The notes below the pieces were generated by a model. That model ran no database searches, had not been told where the DNA came from, and was given only the letters and a program-made list of their open reading frames with translations. DNA of 64,000 nt. Origin: Ostreococcus lucimarinus CCE9901 (Eukaryota > Chlorophyta > Mamiellophyceae > Mamiellales > Bathycoccaceae). This document shows, piece after piece, positions 47,501 through 55,472 of this stretch (position 1 is its first letter; the number at the start of each line of letters is the position of its first letter). The position numbers were made by a program, and so were the translations under genes. The DNA lies in NCBI RefSeq assembly GCF_000092065.1, contig NC_009365.1, forward strand, positions 529,543-593,542. Direction: 5' to 3'.

Positions 47501-49324
47501 AAGCGCCAAGAGTTTGGGTTGTCCGTCTGAGCTGGCGTCGTTCACAAACTGAATGTGCTTGTATCGCACCGCCCCGCTGTAGCGAGTCACCTTTTCCACG
47601 CGTGTTCCCAAGAATGGAACGAGCGCGGAGTGAAACACCTGACCACGAATCACAAACGCGGCAAAAGCGCCATCGTTTGTCAACACAAGTTCACTGATTG
47701 ACGAGTAAGGGTCCTCAATCTCCGTCGGCATCGTTTTGCGGAACTCGCTCACAAGGGAGTATGTCAGCTCGACTTCCTCGCCGAGCGCGGGCGCGCGCGC
47801 CGTGTGCGCCGAAATTGCACGGCGGTACAGTGAACCACCGCGTCGATACACGAGCACATCACCATCGACGGTAAATTCTTGAACATCAAACAAACACTCA
47901 TTCGTGAGCTGCATCGCGAACTCGCCATCCGTCGTCATCGACCACACGTTGGCGACGCCCGACTTGTCGCTGATGAAGAAGATGAAGTTCTCGAGGCCCT
48001 TCGCGACAGAAACACTCGGACTCCATGCTCCCCGCACGCCCCACGTTTCTTCTGGCGTGAGCGGCTTCGCCTCGGAGTCGGCACGACACCATCGCCACAA
48101 GCGCGATTGTTCGCCACCTTCGTAGCGCTTTGTCGAGCTCGTCTGTCGCAACGGAACAAAGACGTAGCATCCGCCCGATTCTTTCACGCCCTCGATCGCT
48201 CTGGCAAACGGCAACGGCGACATCGCTCTAGTGTCTGGGTTGAGAGTCACCAGCTGTGTCGACGCCGACTTGGAAAACGCCGTGGAAATGAGGAGAATCT
48301 CGTTGTCCTCGGGCCAATCGGCGATGTCTTGCGTCTTGCCCCCAAACGTGACTTGCGTCGCGACGCCTCCGTCTGTCGGAGCGACGAATACGTCGTAGCC
48401 GTCGTACGTCAAGCCGAGAAACGCGATGTGCGAGCCATCGGGGGAAAGTCTGGGCACACCTTCGCGACTGTACGTCGACGACAATCGAGAGGCGACGCCG
48501 CCGTCCGCGGAGGCGATCCAAATGTTTGTCTCGCTCACGAAGGCAATCTTACCGCTCGCCATCGTCGGTAATCTGTAGTAACCCAGCACACTTTCATCTT
48601 CGCTATCCGCATCGATCAGTCGCTCGCGCGTTCGCTCGAGCACGGTTTCAACGCCCTTGATGACGAGACGCTCGTCGCGCTCGGGCTCCGTCTCGTCCGA
48701 ATACCCGTCCTGCTCGTCCCCGTACGCGTCTTCGTCGTCTTCACTCGGATACCCCGTCGTCGTCGCGTTTCGCGCGCCGGACGTCGCGTTCGACGCATCG
48801 CGTCCGAGCCGCGGCGTCCCCGACGCCGAGAACGTCCGCGCCGACGTCGGCGGCCGCGGCGCCCTTCGCAGCGCCCTGTTCTCCGCCGTCTTCGCGCGCG
48901 CCAGATCTCGTTCGTACTGCGACAACCCCAACGCCGGCGTTCCCGTCCCCGCGTCACCCAACGCCCGCGTTATCTTCATCGCCGCCTCCGCGCGCACGCT
49001 CGCCATCTCTCGCGCGTCTCTCGACCCTCTCCTGACGTCCCCAGTCGTCGCGCCCGCCGCGAACGCGCAGCACGCCAGCGCGATCGCCTTCGTCGCCACC
49101 ATCCACCGCCCGCGCGTCCCCCGTCCCGCGCTCGCGTCGTCCTCGTCCGCATCGCTTCGTCCTCGTCCTCGCGCGAGCAATCCCGCGCGCTCCGCGTCCC
49201 TCGGCGCGTCCACGCCCCGCGTCCACGCATCGCCGCGTCCCGTCGTCGTCGCCCCGCGGTCGCCCTCGCGCGTCGTCGCGCGCGCCCCGAACCCGAGTCC
49301 CGCGTCGTCGCCGCGCCGCGACAT
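44552..49324 (-). CDS. Tricorn-type serine protease with N-terminal membrane anchor
   Basis: A 1590-residue protein, longer than archaeal Tricorn (~1070). A disordered N-terminus is followed by a single hydrophobic helix at about 75-94. Then come WD/PD-like propeller repeats (KIAFVSETNIWIASADGG; GVPRLSPDGSHIAFLGLTYD; GLAWSPDSSYIAFAKDEEND), a PDZ domain (LQAGDIIAKIDGVLVN) and the catalytic C-terminal domain (KGLIIDVRRNAGGNIDTWLL; DEQTSSDAEMFALGIQQLGI with the Ser-Asp nucleophile region; GGAIGYSGHPELRLVDG). Tricorn trims peptides released by the proteasome in archaea. Two insertions are seen: a basic Arg/Ala block at about 47090-47200 and a Gln/Met/Gly-rich segment after the PDZ. It has no introns, consistent with prokaryotic descent. 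Confidence 0.92.
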   Translation of the reverse strand: MSRRGDDAGLGFGARATTREGDRGATTTGRGDAWTRGVDAPRDAERAGLLARGRGRSDADEDDASAGRGTRGRWMVATKAIALACCAFAAGATTGDVRRGSRDAREMASVRAEAAMKITRALGDAGTGTPALGLSQYERDLARAKTAENRALRRAPRPPTSARTFSASGTPRLGRDASNATSGARNATTTGYPSEDDEDAYGDEQDGYSDETEPERDERLVIKGVETVLERTRERLIDADSEDESVLGYYRLPTMASGKIAFVSETNIWIASADGGVASRLSSTYSREGVPRLSPDGSHIAFLGLTYDGYDVFVAPTDGGVATQVTFGGKTQDIADWPEDNEILLISTAFSKSASTQLVTLNPDTRAMSPLPFARAIEGVKESGGCYVFVPLRQTSSTKRYEGGEQSRLWRWCRADSEAKPLTPEETWGVRGAWSPSVSVAKGLENFIFFISDKSGVANVWSMTTDGEFAMQLTNECLFDVQEFTVDGDVLVYRRGGSLYRRAISAHTARAPALGEEVELTYSLVSEFRKTMPTEIEDPYSSISELVLTNDGAFAAFVIRGQVFHSALVPFLGTRVEKVTRYSGAVRYKHIQFVNDASSDGQPKLLALSDASGEYEYVLLERQIEGGPWRETKITTGGKIKGAMEFSSISPDNTALLLADTDGNLKLVNLTETAVNTALYRTTEPEPISAKLAKRQSKPGRPDASPAGPQRPKPMLGRSPAARRAARRAARVGRRVSGRRASLHLASIGLGKEKSDDKASSVYADIDGIASIDTMLNGFRPEGVYGLAWSPDSSYIAFAKDEENDFSSIHVLNVTSGESTRITTPSYNAHSPKFSPDGLYLYYFSDQQIASGGSSPYGARGAEPMFYETSRLMCVPLRIGMTCPFFIGDELNPEGSVFDAEFGKALPTMISTKNIEQRAQVVPDLPEAQYLGFNIIGDGSGMLLTLVEDDQVIVAVYSMYSRQILPLYPDPMAVVVSGDMQVFTLVTEQGVALLSAKGVLQPGLDQESALRGAEVWYPPDTFGVIVNPREEWLQMYEEAMRNMRDAFYDPKLHGVDWTSITDRYRPLVYKISAKGELRDILAQAFGELSALHVFVSVHSDDPVLPLGSPSACLGANFEMTPLGLKIAYIHESSGILEAPQSSLSRSSLYSHVKLQAGDIIAKIDGVLVNSTELPLSNLLRGKAGMQVLLEVIKSPRSEQERKDEEDLQKMKELRMMQQMMGGGMGMASSQLGGASTATKTLRDPHMASLVRKHATPGAPRLPLGQPRHSVGPLKNGDVHADAKLAGKEHKGDDENEQPAPTTEMIIVMPLMLEECDVLEAADAVVQKREYVKSQTNDDVAYVYLEDMEQEGRGSSNSFDDFAAQFYPNVRKKGLIIDVRRNAGGNIDTWLLERLRRVAWMFDTERSGAGDTTMQYTFRGKVVVLIDEQTSSDAEMFALGIQQLGIGPVIGERTWGGAIGYSGHPELRLVDGSGFTIPSFGPYINGDWAIEQKGVTPDVLVSNLPVATFHGKDAQLDAAIASILDLMGTESVELPPKPTYPNRAFDSTSCAAGETGVDSAYLVSTQAAQDDASTPAVESATQVIQAETAVP

Positions 49325-49531
49325 TCGCGCTCGCGCCGATCGTCCCTCGCGCGTCGCGCGGTGCCCTTCGTCGACGTCGACGCGCGTCGATGTCTGACGC
49401 GATGGAGGGTGTTGGACGCGCGTCGTCCGTCGGCGTCGCGTATGTGTGTGTCGCGTAAAGTATGGGATTTATTTATTTGGCATCGCGACGACGTCGCGAC
49501 CCGCGGGACGCCATCGCGCGTCGCGACGACG

Positions 49532-50992
49532 ATGCGCGCGTCGTCGACGTCGTCGTCGTCGCGATGCGCGTCGACGTCGTCGTCGCGACGACGGGGCGCG
49601 TCGATCGCGACGCGTCGGACGACGCGCGAAGGACGCTTCGGACGACGCGCGATGGCGTCGCGACGACGGGACGCGCCGCGCGGGGACGCGCGCGCGAGCG
49701 CGCGACGCGAGCGGGGACGAGACATTCGAGTGACGACGACGACGTTCTACCGCGCCGAGAGCGCGCAGGGACGAGATTTAGGCGTGCTCGCGGCGCTGAC
49801 GACGAGGCGGCGGCTGGAGGTGCTCGACGCGACGTGCGCGTCGGGCGCGCGCGCGGCGAGGTACGCCGAGGCGGGCGTGCTGAAGTCGATGCACGCGAAC
49901 GACGTGAACGCGGACGTGGAAGACGTCGTGCGAGAAAATTTAGCCGACCTGCTGTCGCCCGCGAGCGAGGTGGACGTGAAGCTGACGTTCGACGACGCGC
50001 AACGCGTCTTCGCGCGCGCGTGGCTGGAGAAGACGTTTTACGACGTCGTCGACGTCGACGGCTTCGGCGCGGCGAACTTCGGCGACGCGTTGAAGTGTGT
50101 CAAGTACGGTGGGTTGTTTTACGCCACGTCAACGGACGCGCGAGCGCTGTGTGGGCAGAATCCTGAGACGTTGAGTCGGGCGTTCGGAAACGCCGTCGTC
50201 GCGCCGTCGAGACCGGGCGTGAACGAAATCGCGCTCCGCGTCTTCATAGGCGACGTCGTGCGACGGGGGGCGGCGATCGGAATATCCGCGACGCCGCTGT
50301 TTTCGTTGTTTCATCCGCACGGTCCGGTGTTTCGCGTGATGTTTCGCGTGGAAAAGGCGCGAGGCGGCGCGTACGACGCCTTCGCGTCGAATCGCGACGC
50401 CGCGATGGGCTTCGTCGGCTTTTGCGATCGATGCGGCGACACGTCCGTCGTGCGCGCGCCGTTGATCGACGTGTACGGGCACACGAAAACGATAGCGCCC
50501 GGCGACGACGACGCGACGACGCAGTGCGCGAGATGTCGCGGCGAGGGATCCGCCGAAGACACGCGAAGCGCCGCGCTCGCGATTTCGGGACCGCTTTGGT
50601 TACGATCGCTGCACGATCGCGACACCGTGCTGGCGATGATCGAGGCGGCGGACGCGCAGGGTTGGTTCGCCGCCGACGACGAATCCGACACAGGACCGGT
50701 GAAAGGACAGCTATCACTGCGCGATTTGCTCGACGCGTTTGTGGGCGAAGCCGACGCCGGGCTCGAGCGCACGCCTCACCATCTTCGCACGGATGAGCTC
50801 GGACGAAGAGGCCGAGCGAAACGCGTGCCACCGCGAGACGTGTTAATCACCGCGCTTCGCGCCGAAGGATTCGCGGCGACGCGAAGCCACATCGACCCTC
50901 GCGGCTTGAAGACGAACGCGACGATGGCGGACGTCGTCGCGTGCGCGAATCGCGTGTGCGAAGCCGTCGACGAACTCGAGGGGCGCGCGTAG
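49532..50992 (+). CDS. tRNA (guanine26-N2)-dimethyltransferase, TRM1 type, probably organellar
   Basis: 486 residues from the ATG at 49532; ATGs at 49442 and 49652 are in frame too. Ser/Arg-rich residues 1 to ~50 form a likely transit peptide. The TRM1 core shows FYRAESAQGRDLGVLAAL, a SAM motif LDATCASGARAARYAE, HANDVNADVEDVVREN, DVVDVDGFGAANFGDALKCV and the conserved YATSTDARALCGQNPE. The C-terminal part has the CDRCG and CARCRGEGSAEDTRSAALAI zinc-binding-like Cys pairs. The family dimethylates G26 of tRNAs. Motif IV reads VDVDGFGA instead of the usual DPFGSP, a notable divergence. It is divergent from the Tricorn gene. Confidence 0.88.
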   Translation: MRASSTSSSSRCASTSSSRRRGASIATRRTTREGRFGRRAMASRRRDAPRGDARASARRERGRDIRVTTTTFYRAESAQGRDLGVLAALTTRRRLEVLDATCASGARAARYAEAGVLKSMHANDVNADVEDVVRENLADLLSPASEVDVKLTFDDAQRVFARAWLEKTFYDVVDVDGFGAANFGDALKCVKYGGLFYATSTDARALCGQNPETLSRAFGNAVVAPSRPGVNEIALRVFIGDVVRRGAAIGISATPLFSLFHPHGPVFRVMFRVEKARGGAYDAFASNRDAAMGFVGFCDRCGDTSVVRAPLIDVYGHTKTIAPGDDDATTQCARCRGEGSAEDTRSAALAISGPLWLRSLHDRDTVLAMIEAADAQGWFAADDESDTGPVKGQLSLRDLLDAFVGEADAGLERTPHHLRTDELGRRGRAKRVPPRDVLITALRAEGFAATRSHIDPRGLKTNATMADVVACANRVCEAVDELEGRA

Positions 50993-51050
50993 AGAGTTTT
51001 AGATTTAGCGATTATTTCGTTGTTATTCAAACGGTAGCGTTACTTGTGGA

Positions 51051-52145
51051 TCACGCCGCGGCGGAGATCTGATTCCACGCGCCGTCCAAAGATTCCTTCC
51101 ACACCGTCACCGTGTTGTTCCCGTCGCTCACGGCGAGAATGTTGCCCATCGTGCTCCACGACACGCGCCACACCGGCGCGCCGAAATCGTGCAGCTCGCG
51201 CGATTGCCACGCTCCGCGCGGTTCGCTTTGAGTCCAAATGAACACCTTGCCGTCCTGCCCGCACGATGCGATGGTGTTCATGGGAAGACCCATGTTTTCG
51301 CTCCACGCGACGTCGCGCACCCAGTCGCCGTGCGCGCTCAGCGTGGCTTCGCATCCCCAAACGCGTCGCTCCTCGTCAAATCTCCAAATTTTCACCAAGT
51401 TGTCGCATCCACACGTCACTAAACGCTTGGCGTCGACGACGCTCGCGCCCCCACCCGCGCTCACCAGCGCCCCCGGCGTCGCCGCGGGCGCCCACGACAC
51501 CCCCGTGCACCCGATGGCGTGCGCGTTTGGAATCTTCTCCACCGTCCAGCTCGCTTGGCCGTCGTAGGAGATCACGGAGATCGACCCATCGCTCGACGCG
51601 CACGCCAGCTTCGCCCCGTACTCATGCGGCGCCCAAGCGATGGCGTTCACGCTCCCGTCGTGCGTTCCCGTCGGCGTCTGGTACGCCAGCGAAAACGCGT
51701 TCGGTTCCGTCTCCTTGTGCACGCGCACGTGATGATCGAAGCTCGCGCTCGCGAGCAGCGTTCCAAACTTCGGATGCGCCCACCTCGCGCTCCACACCGG
51801 TCCATCGTGTCCCGTGATCGTCGCCACGTGCGTCCCTCGCGCGCGATTCGCCTCTCCCTCGGTTCCGTTCGCGTCGCCCAGTCTCCCCCCCGCGCGATCC
51901 TCCGCGTCGCGCGCGCCGAGCGCGTCGCGCGTCCCGTTCGCCGCCGTCCCATCGCTTCGCCCGCGCGCGTTCGCTTCGCGCGTCGCGTCGCTCGATCGCG
52001 CGCCTCGTTCGCACTCGACGTCAAAGATTCGAATCGTTCGGTCGCTCGAGCACGTCGCGACGCGTCGTCCGTAGTAGTCGTACGCGCAGTCGTGCATCGC
52101 GTCGGCGTGGTGCGCGTCGAACGCGCCGTGCGTTCGCGTCGTCAT
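51051..52145 (-). CDS. SEC13: SEC13 (COPII coat / nuclear pore WD protein)
   Basis: 364 residues from the ATG at 52145. Six WD-type blades are visible: MHDCAYDYYGRRVATCSSDR, VATITGHDGPVWSARWAHPK, VNAIAWAPHEYGAKLACASS, CTGVSWAPAA, WVRDVAWSENMG and VWRVSWSTMGNILAVSDGNN, as in SEC13. SEC13 forms the outer COPII cage with SEC31 and is also part of the nuclear pore Y-complex. An Ala/Arg/Asp/Gly-rich insertion of about 60 residues (about 51838-52020) interrupts the first blade and makes the protein longer than yeast SEC13 (297). The insert should be a disordered surface loop. Confidence 0.93.
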   Translation of the reverse strand: MTTRTHGAFDAHHADAMHDCAYDYYGRRVATCSSDRTIRIFDVECERGARSSDATREANARGRSDGTAANGTRDALGARDAEDRAGGRLGDANGTEGEANRARGTHVATITGHDGPVWSARWAHPKFGTLLASASFDHHVRVHKETEPNAFSLAYQTPTGTHDGSVNAIAWAPHEYGAKLACASSDGSISVISYDGQASWTVEKIPNAHAIGCTGVSWAPAATPGALVSAGGGASVVDAKRLVTCGCDNLVKIWRFDEERRVWGCEATLSAHGDWVRDVAWSENMGLPMNTIASCGQDGKVFIWTQSEPRGAWQSRELHDFGAPVWRVSWSTMGNILAVSDGNNTVTVWKESLDGAWNQISAAA

Positions 52146-52408
52146 CGCGAATGGTCGGTATCGCGACGCGCGAGTCACGGCGCGCGTCGCGGTGCGCCGA
52201 TCGCGTCCGATCGCGCATCTGGATGGATGCGCGGCGTCCGACGCGACGATGCCATCGTCGATGCATCCATCGACGCGTGAGTTCGCGGTCGTTCGCGCTC
52301 GACGGCGTCGCGTCGCGGCCGCGTCCGGATCGGTGTACGAGGCACTCGTCGACGCGCGTCGTCGTCGCCGTCGTCGTCGCCGTCGCGCGGGACGACGGAC
52401 GACGACGG

Positions 52409-55400
52409 ATGTGGACGTGGACGTGGACGCTCGGGACGCGCGAGACGTCGCGCGAGACGTCGCGCGTCGATGCGGGCGGTCGACGCGCGCGAGCGGACGA
52501 CGCGGCGCGACGCGCGAGGGCGCTCGGACGCGACGACGACGACGACGACGCGGGACGCGCGGCGCGACGGCGTCGACGGCGTCGACGGCGCGCGGACGCG
52601 AGACGCGTCGTCGCGCGCGCGGCGTGCGTCGCGGCGGCGATGGCGACGCGAAGCGCGAGCGCGTTCGGACCGCGACCGCGACCGAGGCTGTACGAGAAAC
52701 CGAAACTCCCGCGACGATTGCTCGAGGCGGAGTTGGCGCTCGGGGAACTCGCGCCGGGAGGACCGGCGGCGGCGGGACTGTTGGGCGACGGACGCTGGCG
52801 AGCGAGCGCGGGAGGAGACGACGAGGAAGGCGATGGGGAGGCGAGGACGCGCGCGACGAGGCGCGTGCGATTCGAAGAGTACGCGCTTCGAGGGGCGACG
52901 GGAACCGCGCGCGCGGGCGTCGAGCGCGATTCTCGACGAGACGCGTCGACGTCGGCGTCGGCGTCTCACGCGTACGCGTATACGGCGGAGATTCGTCCCG
53001 GCGGCGGCGACGCGAAGGCGCGCGTCGGCGTCGTGCCCGCGGATTCCATGGATTCGATGGCGGCGACGACGACGACGCCGGACGGCGGCGATTCCGTCGC
53101 GCGAGGACGCGACGGCGACGCGAGCGGGACGGCGGCGCGCGCGGCGGATTCGGCGATCGAGGCGCTGGTCGAGGAACTAAATTCCAAATCGCCCGCGCAG
53201 GAAATGTTTGAAATGTTACGGCGCGAGGGCGAACACTTTGTCAATCCGCGCACGGGGAAGAAGTTTGAGTGGGGGGACACGTGGATGCACGAGCGAGGCG
53301 GGGGCGTCGGCACCGGGCGACCGGAGTCTCGCCCGCGGCGACTCACGGCGGACGGCGCGGTGGAGGTGATGCCGGCCAAGGGCGACGCCGGGTACGCGCT
53401 CGTGCCGATGAGTTCGGACAAACAGGGATTGTTGGAATTTTACGATCGATGCAACGGTCCGAGATGGAGCAACACGCGAAACTGGGGCGTCGGCGAGCCG
53501 TGCGCAAACGCGTGGCACGGCGTCGTTTGCGTCGGCGGTCGAGTGACCGAGTTGTTGATGAACCTGAACAACGTCGCGTGCATGGGATCGCTCAACGTCA
53601 CCGCGCTCGCGACGTACGTGCACGAGCTGCGCTACGTCGATTTGAGCGATAATTTGTTCACGGGAGATTTGCCGCGAGACTTGTTTAAGATGACGCAGCT
53701 TCAGAGCCTCGTGTTGTCTGGAAATCGCATCACGGGCGCGCTTCCCGAGGACGTCGGCGCGCTGACGAATCTGCGGCACATCGACTTGTCCGCGAACGCC
53801 ATGCGCGGCGCGCTTCCCGAGTCGCTCGGCGCGTTGAGTGAGCTCAAAGTGCTGTATCTGGGCGAGTCTGGGCTCGAGAACAAAAACGACTTCGCGGGCC
53901 CGATTCCCGAGTCGTGGCGACGTTTGAAATCGCTGAAATCGTTTTCGTTAGCCGGCAACTCGAACATCGGTGGAACGTTGCCCGATTGGTTGCTCAACAA
54001 TCTGGACTCGCTCGAAGAGTTGACGCTGTCGAGATGCGGTTTGACTGGGGAAATACCGCCGAACGTCGATCAAATGAAGTCGCTTCGCGTGTTGGATCTC
54101 GGCGAAAACTCATTCAGCGGCGTCGTGCCCGTGGAATCGCTGTCGAGATTGCGACGTTTGAAGCACCTGCGTTTGGCCGGAAACGCGCTCATCGGGTCGC
54201 TCGGCCCATCCGTCGCCCATTTGCGAGAGATTGAAACCTTTGACGTGAGCTCGAACCGTTTGACGGGGGATTTGCCAAAGGAACTCTTCTCGCTGCGATT
54301 GCTAGAAATTTTGGACGTTTCAAACAACGCGTTTACCGGGACGTTGGCTCCTCCCGACGGCGCGGAGACGTCGAATTTGCGCGTCGTCGACGCCGAAAGC
54401 AACCGTCTCGTCGGCGTGCTCTTAGACGGCGAGTTCTTCAAGCGCGCGCCGCATTTGAGGTATTTGAGACTGTCGAATAACAGAATTTCCGGCGCGTTCA
54501 CCGACGGCGCGTTCGACGACGCGGGCGAACTGGTGGAGCTACACGCGTCGAATAACGATTTGCTCGGCCCGTTGCCGGATTCTGTCCGTCATTTGACAAA
54601 GTTGAAATCGTTGCGACTGAGCGGCAACGCGCGTCTGGGCGCCGGTCGTGGAATGCCCGACGCGCTGTCGGAGTGTTGGAATCTCAGAGTCGTCGAGCTC
54701 GCGCGCGCGGGCTTCGAGGGCGACATCGCGGACGATGCGTTCGCGCGCATGCGTCGATTATCTTCGCTGAATTTGGCCGAAAACAAGTTTTCGGGCAACG
54801 TGCCCGCGTCGTTGAAATCGGCTGAATTTCTGCGGAAATTGGAGATTCAAAACAACGCATTCGTCGGGGAAATTCCGTCGTGGCTCGTCGAGCTTCCGCA
54901 CCTGGAACTCGCCGATTTCACGGGCAACAAGTTCACGGGCGCGATCCCGGATTCGTTTTACGATCCCAAGACGAACTCCGTGCCAAAGCTCGAGGAGCAC
55001 AGAAACCGCCCCGCGGGCGTCGCGCGGGTCTTACGACTCGGACGTAATCCGTTGTTTTGTCCGCTTCCACCCTGGGCGCGCGCCGCCGTGGGCGCGACGT
55101 GCGTGCGAACAGAAATCACATCCATCGACCCCGCTACGGGCGCCGCGAGCGGCGGCGCCGTCGTCACGCTGCGAGGCAGCGGGATTCCCGGCGCGCGCGA
55201 CGTCGGATGCTTCTTCGGCACCGAAGCGGAGCACGTGTTCGTTCGCGCGACTTCGTTCACAAAGTCGCACGTCGCGTGCGTCGCCCCGTCCGTCGCAGAC
55301 TTGCCCAAGCCGCCCGAACGTAACGCCGCCGGGTACGCCGTGTCGGTGCGCGTGGGCACGAGCGCGTCGGGCGCGGCGACGGAATTTGGTGAATTATTCG

Positions 55401-55417
55401 TGTACACGACAAACTAG
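52409..55417 (+). CDS. Leucine-rich repeat protein with C-terminal IPT/TIG domain
   Basis: 1002 residues from the ATG at 52409; an upstream in-frame ATG at 52151 lies only 6 bp from the SEC13 start. Near residue 70 is a short hydrophobic stretch (VVARAACVAAAMATRSAS) that may be a signal anchor. The plant-type LRR cap (SDKQGLLEFYDRCNGPRWSN, then WHGVVCVGGRVTEL) introduces about 20 LRRs with the LxxNxLxGxLP pattern, from about 53560 to 55000. After an LGRNPLFCPLPPWARAAVGA cap comes an IPT/TIG immunoglobulin-like domain (EITSIDPATGAASGGAVVTL; CFFGTEAEHVFVRATSFTKS; HVACVAPS). No kinase domain or C-terminal membrane helix is present. It may be a cell-surface recognition or adhesion protein. Confidence 0.85.
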   Translation: MWTWTWTLGTRETSRETSRVDAGGRRARADDAARRARALGRDDDDDDAGRAARRRRRRRRRADARRVVARAACVAAAMATRSASAFGPRPRPRLYEKPKLPRRLLEAELALGELAPGGPAAAGLLGDGRWRASAGGDDEEGDGEARTRATRRVRFEEYALRGATGTARAGVERDSRRDASTSASASHAYAYTAEIRPGGGDAKARVGVVPADSMDSMAATTTTPDGGDSVARGRDGDASGTAARAADSAIEALVEELNSKSPAQEMFEMLRREGEHFVNPRTGKKFEWGDTWMHERGGGVGTGRPESRPRRLTADGAVEVMPAKGDAGYALVPMSSDKQGLLEFYDRCNGPRWSNTRNWGVGEPCANAWHGVVCVGGRVTELLMNLNNVACMGSLNVTALATYVHELRYVDLSDNLFTGDLPRDLFKMTQLQSLVLSGNRITGALPEDVGALTNLRHIDLSANAMRGALPESLGALSELKVLYLGESGLENKNDFAGPIPESWRRLKSLKSFSLAGNSNIGGTLPDWLLNNLDSLEELTLSRCGLTGEIPPNVDQMKSLRVLDLGENSFSGVVPVESLSRLRRLKHLRLAGNALIGSLGPSVAHLREIETFDVSSNRLTGDLPKELFSLRLLEILDVSNNAFTGTLAPPDGAETSNLRVVDAESNRLVGVLLDGEFFKRAPHLRYLRLSNNRISGAFTDGAFDDAGELVELHASNNDLLGPLPDSVRHLTKLKSLRLSGNARLGAGRGMPDALSECWNLRVVELARAGFEGDIADDAFARMRRLSSLNLAENKFSGNVPASLKSAEFLRKLEIQNNAFVGEIPSWLVELPHLELADFTGNKFTGAIPDSFYDPKTNSVPKLEEHRNRPAGVARVLRLGRNPLFCPLPPWARAAVGATCVRTEITSIDPATGAASGGAVVTLRGSGIPGARDVGCFFGTEAEHVFVRATSFTKSHVACVAPSVADLPKPPERNAAGYAVSVRVGTSASGAATEFGELFVYTTN

Positions 55418-55472
55418 TCGCGGCGGCGCCGCCGTGGATGATGAAGAATATTGATTTGAAAGCGTTTTCCTT

